From assembly GCA_937974275.1 (NCBI GenBank), contig CALJIF010000147.1, positions 1 through 17,263 of the forward strand: 17,263 nucleotides of DNA, given 5' to 3'. A program made the position numbers and the translations under genes. This document shows positions 5,731-13,607 of this stretch, piece after piece. How positions within the stretch are numbered: the stretch's first letter is position 1; the number at the start of each line of letters is the position of its first letter. The DNA is from an uncultured Flavobacteriales bacterium. Its GTDB lineage: Bacteria; Bacteroidota; Bacteroidia; Palsa-965. The notes beneath the pieces were generated by a model. The model was not told the origin of the DNA. It did not search any database and saw only the letters and a program-made list of their open reading frames with translations.

Positions 5731-7846
5731 ACATATTTTGCGTCGGGTGTATGTGGTGTACATCTTCTGCTGCGTGTTTGCGGTGGCCATCCTCTCGCGT
5801 GTATTCTTCGTACAGATTGCGCAAGGCGAAAAGTGGAAGATGGAAGCGGAAAACTTCATGGTGAAAGAACTCGACATCGAAGCGGTTCGCGGAAATATTT
5901 TCGCTGTCGACGGATCCTTGTTGGCAACGTCACTTCCTTATTATGAAGTAGGAATAGATCCCTTCGCAAATTCTTTTATTGATGATGCCGAGTTTCAGGA
6001 CAGTGCACGTGCACTTGCAAAAGGTCTTGCTCATGTATTGGCAGAAAAGAGTGAGCGTGATTACGCACGATTAATTCTCAAAGCACGAAAAGACGGAGAT
6101 CGTTATCAGTTGCTGGCAAGAAATGTTTCGTTTAAGCAGTTACAGGAGTTGAAGAAGTTGCCGCTTTTCCGTGTAGGTAAATACAAGGGTGGTTTCATCT
6201 ATGTACAAACGAATAAACGGGAATTGCCTTTCCGGATGTTGGCGGCACGTACTATCGGATACGCTCGACCTGATGGACTGAAAGTGGGTCTTGAAGGTGC
6301 ATACGATTCTGTATTAACAGGAATTAGCGGTAAGCGCTTGATGCGAAAAATTGCGGGTGGAGTTTGGATGCCGCTGAACAACGATAATGAAATTGAACCT
6401 CAACACGGTAAAGATGTCGTTACGACAATTGATATCAACATTCAGGATGTTGCAGAGAACGCTCTAATGAATTCGTTAAGTGCACACGATGCAAAGTACG
6501 GTTGTGTCGTGTTGATGGAAGTAACTACAGGCGAGATTCGCGCTATTGCTAATCTCACCAGAAAAGATTCCGGTGTGTATCAAGAAGATTTCAACTATGC
6601 GATAGCAGATGCACGCGAACCGGGGTCAACGTTCAAACTTGCTTCTCTTCTTGTTGCAATGAATGATGGCGTTGCAAAGCTTACGGACAAGGTTGATCTC
6701 AATAGTGGTGAATACAAGTACTTCGATCGCACCATGAAAGATTCTCATCCTCCCAAGAAGAATGAAGTTACTCTGGAGGAAGCGTTTTGGGAATCAAGCA
6801 ATGTTGGAATCTCACGTGTTATTCATCGCGCATACGCTAAACAACCGAAGCAGTTTACCGACGGTTTAAACCAAATTGGTTTCGGTAAGCAACTTGGATT
6901 GTCCATTGCCGGTGAAGGAAAGTCACGAATTAAGAATGCAGGCGATAAAGATTGGTATGGAACTTCATTGCCTTGGTTATCGATTGGATACGAATCGTTG
7001 ATCACTCCATTACAGACGCTCACATTATATAACGCTGTTGCTAATAATGGTGTGATGGTGAAACCTCGATTAGTAAAAGAAATTCAGGATCGCGGTAAAG
7101 TAGTGGAGTCATTTCCAGTTGAAATAATCAATCCGGCAATTGCTAAACCGGAGGCCGTTGCTGCCGCACAACAACTACTGGAGGGCGTTGTACAAAATGG
7201 TACTGCTAAGAGTTTGAAGAATACATCGTATCGTGTTGCCGGAAAAACGGGAACAGCGCAGGTGGCTCAGGGCAAGGGATACAAAGGTGCAAATGGTGTA
7301 ACCTATCAAGCTTCGTTCGTAGGTTATTTTCCTGCAGACAAACCAAAATATTCATGCATCGTAATTGTCAATGCACCTTCCAATGATGCATACTACGGTG
7401 GTGTTGTTGCAGGTCCTGTGTTTAAGCAAATCGCAGATCGCGTTTATGCTACTGAATTAGATATTCATAATGCGCAACCTTCAAAAAATCCGATCTCTGA
7501 ACTACCAAGCGTAAAGCGCGGGTTGTACGCACACACAATGCTCGCAGCAAACGGATTGATGTTGAAGACAAACGGAGAATCATTTTCGGAGTCTGATGTA
7601 ATCGATTTAAAGAGGACGGACTCCGGTGCTGTCTATCAAAGCAGTAAGGTCAATGTTGAATCAATTTTAAAAAAGAAAACTATGCCGGATATGCGCGGTA
7701 TGGTGGGTGTAGATGCTTTGTTTTTGCTGGAATCAGCAGGTTATCGTGTACGCATCAAAGGAGCGGGCTCAGTTAAAAGTCAGTCTGTTCCGATGGGTAC
7801 AGCTTTGAAACCAAATGATGAAATCGAACTGGAATTGTCTTTATGA
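5717..7846 (+). CDS. ftsI: Septal penicillin-binding protein FtsI (PBP3-type transpeptidase) with C-terminal PASTA domain
   Basis: 709 residues, class B PBP that cross-links septal peptidoglycan. Seen: one N-terminal transmembrane anchor (about 11-34); the pedestal/dimerization domain beginning RGNIFAVDG at 59-67; a transpeptidase domain with the nucleophile motif STFK (Ser304, Lys307), SSN at 360-362 and KTGT at 510-513; then a linker (about 580-650) and a PASTA domain (about 653-709, from KKKTMPDMRG). All three catalytic motifs are intact. The PASTA domain makes it longer than E. coli FtsI (588 residues) and more like the PBP2x/SpoVD arrangement. The start at 5717 lies 14 nt inside the ftsL-like gene. 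The gene ends in an ATGA overlap with murE, consistent with coupled synthesis of division and wall enzymes. FtsW, its polymerase partner, is encoded further down the same operon. Confidence 0.97.
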   Translation: MESNKHILRRVYVVYIFCCVFAVAILSRVFFVQIAQGEKWKMEAENFMVKELDIEAVRGNIFAVDGSLLATSLPYYEVGIDPFANSFIDDAEFQDSARALAKGLAHVLAEKSERDYARLILKARKDGDRYQLLARNVSFKQLQELKKLPLFRVGKYKGGFIYVQTNKRELPFRMLAARTIGYARPDGLKVGLEGAYDSVLTGISGKRLMRKIAGGVWMPLNNDNEIEPQHGKDVVTTIDINIQDVAENALMNSLSAHDAKYGCVVLMEVTTGEIRAIANLTRKDSGVYQEDFNYAIADAREPGSTFKLASLLVAMNDGVAKLTDKVDLNSGEYKYFDRTMKDSHPPKKNEVTLEEAFWESSNVGISRVIHRAYAKQPKQFTDGLNQIGFGKQLGLSIAGEGKSRIKNAGDKDWYGTSLPWLSIGYESLITPLQTLTLYNAVANNGVMVKPRLVKEIQDRGKVVESFPVEIINPAIAKPEAVAAAQQLLEGVVQNGTAKSLKNTSYRVAGKTGTAQVAQGKGYKGANGVTYQASFVGYFPADKPKYSCIVIVNAPSNDAYYGGVVAGPVFKQIADRVYATELDIHNAQPSKNPISELPSVKRGLYAHTMLAANGLMLKTNGESFSESDVIDLKRTDSGAVYQSSKVNVESILKKKTMPDMRGMVGVDALFLLESAGYRVRIKGAGSVKSQSVPMGTALKPNDEIELELSL

Positions 7847-9306
7847 AATTATTGCGCGACATATTATATAAAGTTCAGTTAGTCGAAGTTCACGGCTCAA
7901 CTAATGTTGCAGTCGCTGCAATTACGTTCGATTCGCGCAGAATCACCAAGGAATGTATGTTCGTTGCAGTTCGTGGTGTTACAACCGACGGTCACGCGTT
8001 TATCAATAGCGCACAATCTTCCGGCGCGGTTGTTATTGTGTGTGAAGAGTTACCTGCAGAACGCTCCGATAAAGTTACCTACGTGTTGGTTGCCGATTCA
8101 TCTTCAGCACTCGGCGTCATGGCTGCTAACTTCTACGACAATCCATCGGAATCATTGAAGTTGGTGGGTGTTACCGGCACTAATGGTAAAACAACAACAG
8201 TAACGTTGTTATACCGCTTATTTAAGGATCTCGGTTATAAAGTAGGCATGTTGACTACCGTGCGCAACATGATCAACGGAGAAGAAATCGTTGCAACACA
8301 CACAACGCCCGATGCTATTGAGTTGAATCGTTTGCTGCGTCAAATGGTTGATGCCGGATGTAAGTATGCATTCATGGAAGTGAGTTCGCATAGCGTTGTC
8401 CAAAAAAGAATTCATGGAGTCCGTTTTGCAGGCGGCGTGTTTACAAATATTACGCACGATCATTTAGACTATCACAAAACTTTCGATGCATATATCAAAG
8501 CCAAGAAAGGTTTCTTTGATCAGTTACCCGGTGATGCATTTGCACTGATTAATAAAGATGATGCCAACGGCGCAGTGATGGTGCAAAACACACGTGCATT
8601 AAAGAGAAGTTTTTCTGTACAACATCTTGCTGATTTCAAGTGTCGCGTCCTCGAAAATCACTTCACAGGATTACATCTTTCTATGGATGGTACAGAAATG
8701 TGGAGTCGATTGATCGGATCATTCAACGCATACAACTTGACTGCTGTTTATGCGACTGCGATTCTTTTAGGTCGCGATAAAATGCATGTGTTAACAACAC
8801 TGAGCACATTGAATTCTGTGGAAGGTAGATTTCAGTATGTGCGTTCAGAATCAGGAATTATTGGCATCGTTGACTATGCACACACTCCGGATGCGCTTGA
8901 AAATGTTTTACGAACGATCAATGACATCCGTGGTGGTAATGAGTCGGTAATCACAATTGTTGGATGCGGAGGTGATCGTGATGCTGCCAAACGTCCAATC
9001 ATGGCAGCTATTGCAGCTAACAATAGCGAAAAAACTATTCTCACTTCTGACAATCCAAGAAGTGAAGATCCTGCAAGCATTATCAGAATGATGGAAGCCG
9101 GTGTGGAAGCGCACAATGCACGTAAAGTGTTGTCCATAGTCGATAGAAGAGAAGCAATCCGCACAGCAGTGGCATTGGCTAAGCCAGGCGATATCATTCT
9201 TGTGGCCGGAAAGGGTCACGAAAAATATCAGGAAGTCAACGGTGTTAAACATCCATTTGATGACCTGCAAATATTAACGGAAGAGTTGAACTTAAAAACA
9301 CACTAA
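7843..9306 (+). CDS. murE: UDP-MurNAc-L-alanyl-D-glutamate--meso-2,6-diaminopimelate ligase MurE
   Basis: 487 residues, usual length. This cytoplasmic ATP-dependent ligase adds the third stem residue to the peptidoglycan precursor. The N-terminal UDP-binding domain (about 1-105) is followed by the central ATPase domain with P-loop TGTNGKTTT at 111-119. Lys221, in the AYIKAKKGFF segment, aligns with the carbamylated lysine, and the substrate-binding EVSSHS lies at 179-184. The C-terminal ligase domain contains DYAHTPDAL (344-352) and DNPR at 403-406. DNPR is the established specificity signature for meso-DAP as opposed to L-lysine, so the organism should have DAP-type peptidoglycan. It begins inside the ftsI stop (ATGA) and ends four bases before mraY. 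Confidence 0.97.
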   Translation: MKLLRDILYKVQLVEVHGSTNVAVAAITFDSRRITKECMFVAVRGVTTDGHAFINSAQSSGAVVIVCEELPAERSDKVTYVLVADSSSALGVMAANFYDNPSESLKLVGVTGTNGKTTTVTLLYRLFKDLGYKVGMLTTVRNMINGEEIVATHTTPDAIELNRLLRQMVDAGCKYAFMEVSSHSVVQKRIHGVRFAGGVFTNITHDHLDYHKTFDAYIKAKKGFFDQLPGDAFALINKDDANGAVMVQNTRALKRSFSVQHLADFKCRVLENHFTGLHLSMDGTEMWSRLIGSFNAYNLTAVYATAILLGRDKMHVLTTLSTLNSVEGRFQYVRSESGIIGIVDYAHTPDALENVLRTINDIRGGNESVITIVGCGGDRDAAKRPIMAAIAANNSEKTILTSDNPRSEDPASIIRMMEAGVEAHNARKVLSIVDRREAIRTAVALAKPGDIILVAGKGHEKYQEVNGVKHPFDDLQILTEELNLKTH

Positions 9307-9310
9307 GTAC

Positions 9311-10588
9311 ATGTTGTACTATCTGTTCTATTGGCTAGACCAAGCGTATAATTTCCCCGGAGCCGGAGTGTTTCGCTACATCTCTTTCCGTGCTGCTATG
9401 GCCGTGTTTGTGTCGTTGCTCATTTCCATGGTATTCGGGAAGCGCATCATCGGTTTTTTACGTCGTATGCAAGTTGGGGAAACGGTTCGAGATCTGGGTT
9501 TAACCGGCCAGAAAGAAAAAGAAGGCACACCAACTATGGGTGGCTTGATCATCTTGTCTGCAATTCTGATCCCAACATTATTGTTCGCGCGATTGGATAA
9601 CATCTACATCATTCTGATGATTGTTTCTACAATTTGGTTAGGCATCATTGGTTTTCTTGACGATTACATTAAAGTTTTTAAGAAGGATAAAGCGGGCTTG
9701 CACGGGAAGTTTAAGGTGATGGGTCAAATAGGTTTGGGAGTAATTGTTGGATGCACTCTGTATTTCAGTGATGCTGTTGTCGTTCGTGAAAAAGTTAATC
9801 CGGAAAGTAAAGATTTACTATCACTCACAAGCGGCACTCCTGCAGCGCAAAATGTGAATGGTAATGATCTTCCATTGTTTTCTAAAAATGAAACAAAATC
9901 GCTTGCAACTACAATTCCGTTTTTAAAGAATAATGAATTCGACTATACGGATATCGCCGGAGTTTTTGGTGATGCGGCACGTCAGTGGGCCTGGATCATT
10001 TTTATTCCGATTGTGATCTTCATCATTACCGCTGTTTCCAACGGTGCTAATGTTACGGATGGAATTGACGGACTCGCTGCCGGCACATCTGCAATTATCG
10101 GTGTGGTACTTGGTATTCTGGCATACGTATCGGGTAATACCATTTTCGCGGATTACCTCAATATCATGTACATACCTGACACAGGCGAGTTGGTAATTTT
10201 TATTGCAGCATTTGTTGGTGCATGTGTCGGTTTCTTATGGTACAACGCTTATCCGGCTCAAGTGTTCATGGGTGATACGGGAAGTCTCGCGTTGGGAGGA
10301 ATTATCGCGGTGTTCGCGATCGCTATTCGCAAAGAGTTGCTCATTCCGATTATCTGCGGCGTATTTCTGGTGGAAAACTTGAGTGTCATACTTCAGGTTG
10401 CTGTTTTCAAATACCGCAAAAAGAAATTCGGTATCGACTACGCGAAAGCAAATCGCTTATTCCTGATGTCACCACTGCATCACCATTATCAGAAGAAAGG
10501 CTTTCATGAATCCAAAATTGTATCACGATTCTGGATTGTTGGAATCATGTTGGGCGTACTGGCAATCGCAACATTGAAACTGAGATAA
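9311..10588 (+). CDS. mraY: Phospho-N-acetylmuramoyl-pentapeptide-transferase MraY
   Basis: 425 residues. This polytopic membrane enzyme transfers phospho-MurNAc-pentapeptide from UDP to undecaprenyl phosphate, giving lipid I. Active-site features: FLDDYIKV with Asp117/Asp118; NVTDGIDGLAAG with Asp250 and Asp253; the MGDTGS block at 320-325 that includes the conserved Mg-linked Asp322; and the HHH triad at 390-392. About ten hydrophobic helices are visible. It exceeds the E. coli protein (360) mainly through a polar loop of about 60-70 residues (about 157-225) between two helices, probably facing the periplasm. I believe long MraY proteins are common in Bacteroidota, so this is likely a lineage trait. 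No Shine-Dalgarno sequence precedes the ATG, four bases after murE; one base separates its stop from murD. Confidence 0.97.
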   Translation: MLYYLFYWLDQAYNFPGAGVFRYISFRAAMAVFVSLLISMVFGKRIIGFLRRMQVGETVRDLGLTGQKEKEGTPTMGGLIILSAILIPTLLFARLDNIYIILMIVSTIWLGIIGFLDDYIKVFKKDKAGLHGKFKVMGQIGLGVIVGCTLYFSDAVVVREKVNPESKDLLSLTSGTPAAQNVNGNDLPLFSKNETKSLATTIPFLKNNEFDYTDIAGVFGDAARQWAWIIFIPIVIFIITAVSNGANVTDGIDGLAAGTSAIIGVVLGILAYVSGNTIFADYLNIMYIPDTGELVIFIAAFVGACVGFLWYNAYPAQVFMGDTGSLALGGIIAVFAIAIRKELLIPIICGVFLVENLSVILQVAVFKYRKKKFGIDYAKANRLFLMSPLHHHYQKKGFHESKIVSRFWIVGIMLGVLAIATLKLR

Positions 10589-10589
10589 G

Positions 10590-11927
10590 ATGTCAAAGCG
10601 CCTGGTAATACTTGGAGGAGGTGAAAGTGGAGTGGGAGCCGCTTTGTTGGCACAGAAGCAGGGATACGCGGTTTTCGTAAGTGATAAAGGAGAGATTAAA
10701 AAAAAATATAAAGACGTTCTTTCAAATCATGGAATTGAATGGGAAGAGTTGAAACATACTCCCGAGCTCATTTTGACCGCAGATGAAGTCATTAAGAGTC
10801 CGGGAATTCCGCAGCATGTTGAAATAATTAAGGCAATACGTGCGAAAGGAATTACGGTTATCTCTGAAATAGAATTCGCAGCACGATTCACTAATGCCAA
10901 GATGATTTGTGTAACGGGCAGTAATGGCAAAACAACAACAGCATCGTTGATTTATCATGTGCTGCAGAAGGCGGGATTGAATGTGGCACTCGGTGGTAAC
11001 GTGGGCAAGAGCTTTGCAGCACTCGTGGCTGAAGGTAGTTATGATTACTTCGTGTTGGAGTTAAGCAGCTTTCAGCTTGAAGATATGTACAAGTTCAAAG
11101 CGCATATCGCAATCATCACCAACATTACGCCGGATCATTTAGACCGTTACGAGTATGATGTTGCAAAGTATGCGGCGGCCAAGTTTCGCATCACGCAAAA
11201 TCAAACAACTGAAGATGCACTGATTTGGTGTCTTGATGATGAGATCACGAATCAACTGTTGTCAAAAGTTTCAGGTAACGCACGACGATTTCCCTTTTCC
11301 ATTCAACAACATGTCGAGGAAGGCGCATTTGTAGAAAACAACCAAATCAATATAACTGTAAATAACACAAACCTGTCTATGACCATCGAAGAATTAGCAT
11401 TGCAAGGAAAACACAATTTGTACAATTCAATGGCTGCCGGTATTGCCGGACGCTTGCTGGATGTACGTAAAGAAACTATTCGTGAAAGTTTAAGCGACTT
11501 CCAGAGTGTGGAGCATCGTTTAGAGTTTGTAGCACGGATTAACAACATCGACTTTATCAACGATTCTAAAGCAACCAACGTAAATTCTACGTGGTATGCG
11601 TTGGAAAGCATGTCAACTCCTGTAGTTTGGATTGTTGGTGGTGTTGATAAAGGCAACGATTACACATCACTTTTCGAATTAGTGAAAGAAAAGGTGCGTG
11701 CAATTATTTGTCTGGGTACAGATAATTCAAAAATCATCAGTGCCTTTGGCGATAAGGTGGACATGATCGTAGAAGCTGGAAGTGCTCAGGAAGCGGTTGC
11801 ACTTTCATATCGTTTGGCTAAAAAAGGTGATTCGGTGTTATTGTCACCTGCATGTGCAAGTTTCGATATGTTCGAAAACTACGAAGATCGTGGACGTCAA
11901 TTCAAAAGTGCTGTAAAAGGATTGTAA
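10590..11927 (+). CDS. murD: UDP-N-acetylmuramoyl-L-alanine--D-glutamate ligase MurD
   Basis: 445 residues, close to the family norm (E. coli 438). This cytoplasmic ligase adds D-glutamate to UDP-MurNAc-L-Ala. The N-terminal Rossmann-like domain (LVILGGGESGVG at 5-16) is followed by the ATPase domain with P-loop TGSNGKTTT at 109-117, ELSSFQLE at 157-164, NITPDHLDR at 178-186 and the carbamylation-site Lys198 in YAAAKFRI. The C-terminal glutamate-binding domain has DSKATN at 325-330, Lys354 in GGVDKG and SPACASFD at 419-426, matching the E. coli residues that bind nucleotide and D-Glu. All catalytic elements are present, so this copy should be active. It starts one base after mraY and ends one base before a second gene that repeats only its C-terminal domain, an unusual neighbour for murD. 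Confidence 0.97.
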   Translation: MSKRLVILGGGESGVGAALLAQKQGYAVFVSDKGEIKKKYKDVLSNHGIEWEELKHTPELILTADEVIKSPGIPQHVEIIKAIRAKGITVISEIEFAARFTNAKMICVTGSNGKTTTASLIYHVLQKAGLNVALGGNVGKSFAALVAEGSYDYFVLELSSFQLEDMYKFKAHIAIITNITPDHLDRYEYDVAKYAAAKFRITQNQTTEDALIWCLDDEITNQLLSKVSGNARRFPFSIQQHVEEGAFVENNQINITVNNTNLSMTIEELALQGKHNLYNSMAAGIAGRLLDVRKETIRESLSDFQSVEHRLEFVARINNIDFINDSKATNVNSTWYALESMSTPVVWIVGGVDKGNDYTSLFELVKEKVRAIICLGTDNSKIISAFGDKVDMIVEAGSAQEAVALSYRLAKKGDSVLLSPACASFDMFENYEDRGRQFKSAVKGL

Positions 11928-11928
11928 T

Positions 11929-12420
11929 ATGTTGCTTACGCTCGAACATCATCAGCAATTGTTGCAGGCTCGTTTGAGAATGCAGGGTGATACAACCCAT
12001 CACATGGAACACGTTGTAGAACGTAGCGGTGTGGTCTGGTTGAATCATTCTATTGCCACAAGTTTCGAGATGGTTGCCATTGCGCTGAAAGATATTCCTC
12101 AAAACGTAGTGGTTATTCTTGGCGGTGTTGATCGCTTCAACGAGCACCATGTATTTGCACCGGCATTTCAAGGTAAAGTGACAGGTTTGGTTTGTTTGGG
12201 TTCGACAAGAGACAGATATTTTAAGGCCTTTGGACAGGTTGTGCCTTTGATCGTTTCTGCGAACTCGCTTATTGAAGCAGTGCAGCTTGCCAATAAGATG
12301 ATAATGCCGAATACGCAATGTGTATTGTTTGCTCCGGGATGCCCGAGCTATGATGCTTTTGATAATTACAAGAATAGAGGTGATGAATTTAAACGCGTAG
12401 TAAAAACTGCGCTTCTATAG
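11929..12420 (+). CDS. Stand-alone MurD C-terminal-domain paralog of unknown function
   Basis: 163 residues. Residues about 12-163 align with residues 297-445 of the adjacent MurD with a single one-residue offset; by eye about a third of positions are identical. Shared landmarks: the GGVD strand (65-68), VCLG (88-91), AFG (100-102) and the C-terminal pattern DxFxNYxxRGxxFK (142-155). The UDP-binding and ATPase domains are absent, so it cannot be a complete ligase. Substrate-contact residues have drifted: MurD DSKATN becomes HSIATS (40-45), Lys354 becomes Arg69, and SPACASFD becomes APGCPSYD (135-142). The fold core is kept while the active site is eroded. It starts one base after the murD stop (with AAAAGGA about 8 nt upstream) and ends two bases before ftsW. 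Most likely it is an old partial tandem duplication. A role as MurD partner, regulator or ligand binder is hypothesis; I know no named family for it. Confidence 0.85.
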   Translation: MLLTLEHHQQLLQARLRMQGDTTHHMEHVVERSGVVWLNHSIATSFEMVAIALKDIPQNVVVILGGVDRFNEHHVFAPAFQGKVTGLVCLGSTRDRYFKAFGQVVPLIVSANSLIEAVQLANKMIMPNTQCVLFAPGCPSYDAFDNYKNRGDEFKRVVKTALL

Positions 12421-12422
12421 AA

Positions 12423-13607
12423 ATGGGAATCAACGTATTTAAATATTTCAAAGGAGACAAGGCGATCTGGATGATTGTTTTAATCCTTTCGTTGATGTCA
12501 TTGATGGCAGTATACAGCTCTGTGGTTACACTGGCGTACAAACATCATGACGGAAATACGTTGTATTACTTGTTTAAACACCTCAAAATTATTGTGCTGG
12601 GCTTTGTGTTGATGTATATCACGCACAGAATTAAGTACGGATATTTCTCCAGGATATCACAGATCATGTTGATTGCAGCAGTTCCTTTGTTGTTGTACAC
12701 ATTGATTAAAGGTGCGAATCTAAACGAAGCGAGCCGCTGGATTGCTATACCGGGAACCGGACTGACATTTCAAACTTCCGACTTTGCAAAACTGGCTTTA
12801 ATCATGTACATCGCTCGCGTCCTAACGCAGCAGCAGTCAAAGCTTGATGATTTCAAAACCGTGTTGTTGCATGTTATGTTGCCGGCAGGTGTAATCTGCG
12901 CGCTAATTCTTCCGGCGAACTTTTCAACTGCAGCACTACTTTTTACTACTTGTTTAATCTTGATGTTCATCGGTGGAGTGAAGCTTAAATATATAGGAGC
13001 CGTTTTGGGCATCGCTGTTGTCGGCTTCATGTTGTTATTGTTGTTAGGTGCGGCTTTCCCTAAGGCTTTGCCGCGTATCGATACCTGGAAGCAACGTATT
13101 GTGAATTTCGTTGGTGGAGAGGAAGAGCAAGATGCAGATAAAAACTATCAGGCAAACCAGGCAAAAATTGCTGTTGCAACCGGAGGATTTATGGGTAAAG
13201 GCCCGGGCAATAGTACACAGCGCAACTTCTTACCGCACCCGTATTCGGATTTTATTTTCGCAATAGCTATTGAAGAATACGGGAGTGTAATTGGCGGAAT
13301 TGGTGTTGTTGGTTTATATCTATGGTTATTATTCCGCGGCATTAGAGTTGCCACACGAAGTAAAAAAACGTACGGTACATTACTGGCGTTCGGGTTATCA
13401 TTCAGCCTCATTTTTCAGGGTATGATTAATATGGCTGTCGCAGTTAATTTATTTCCGGTTACAGGCCAGCCTTTGCCATTCTTGAGTATGGGTGGTACAA
13501 GCTTATTGTTCTCAAGTTTAGCAATTGGAATTATTTTAAGTGTCAGCAGAGAATCGGAAGAAGAAGGAGACACCGCACAGAAAGGAGGTGAACTTGCGAC
13601 CGCTTAA
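12423..13607 (+). CDS. ftsW: Septal peptidoglycan glycosyltransferase FtsW (SEDS family)
   Basis: 394 residues with about ten hydrophobic helices. FtsW polymerises lipid II into glycan strands at the septum together with FtsI. Seen: SRWIAIPG at 104-111; FQTSDFAKLALIMY at 116-129, the region usually read as QP(S/A)E; the large extracellular loop ending PHPYSDFIFA, with Asp276 aligned to the catalytic Asp297 of E. coli FtsW, followed by EEYG (284-287); and PLPFLSMGGTS at 350-360. QTSD in place of QPSE is a conservative Glu-to-Asp change plus a lost proline. The FtsW/RodA distinction rests mainly on its position in the dcw cluster beside murG and in the operon of ftsI. It starts two bases after the MurD-like paralog. 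Its 3' end encodes, in another frame, the ribosome-binding site and start of murG. Confidence 0.95.
   Translation: MGINVFKYFKGDKAIWMIVLILSLMSLMAVYSSVVTLAYKHHDGNTLYYLFKHLKIIVLGFVLMYITHRIKYGYFSRISQIMLIAAVPLLLYTLIKGANLNEASRWIAIPGTGLTFQTSDFAKLALIMYIARVLTQQQSKLDDFKTVLLHVMLPAGVICALILPANFSTAALLFTTCLILMFIGGVKLKYIGAVLGIAVVGFMLLLLLGAAFPKALPRIDTWKQRIVNFVGGEEEQDADKNYQANQAKIAVATGGFMGKGPGNSTQRNFLPHPYSDFIFAIAIEEYGSVIGGIGVVGLYLWLLFRGIRVATRSKKTYGTLLAFGLSFSLIFQGMINMAVAVNLFPVTGQPLPFLSMGGTSLLFSSLAIGIILSVSRESEEEGDTAQKGGELATA
13581..13589 (+). promoter_or_regulatory. Strong Shine-Dalgarno sequence that sets the murG start
   Basis: AAAGGAGGT lies within the last codons of ftsW, five bases (TGAAC) before a TTG at 13594. 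Most genes of this operon have no such sequence, as is usual in Bacteroidota, so a near-perfect one is notable. It supports the weak TTG start over the GTG codons at 13540 and 13588. Confidence 0.75.

Noticed and set aside
8874..9270. Two long minus-strand open frames opposite murE
   Set aside because: They lie wholly inside a well-supported murE with intact motifs and show no recognisable domain.
11902..12318. 138-codon minus-strand open frame opposite the MurD-like paralog
   Set aside because: The plus-strand frame has clear homology to MurD; the minus-strand product is rich in His, Asn and Cys, as expected of an antisense shadow.
11929..12420. Misassembly or recent duplication as explanation for the second MurD domain
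   Set aside because: The two copies differ at about two thirds of residues and in most codons, so this is neither an assembly repeat nor a recent event.
11929..12420. Frameshifted or broken MurD (pseudogene)
   Set aside because: The preceding murD is full length with its own stop and complete C-terminal domain, and the second gene has no internal stop across 163 codons.
13540..13593. GTG 13540 as the murG start, adding 18 residues
   Set aside because: The added residues are charged and arise from the ftsW tail in another frame; the Shine-Dalgarno sequence and the usual MurG N-terminus favour the TTG at 13594.
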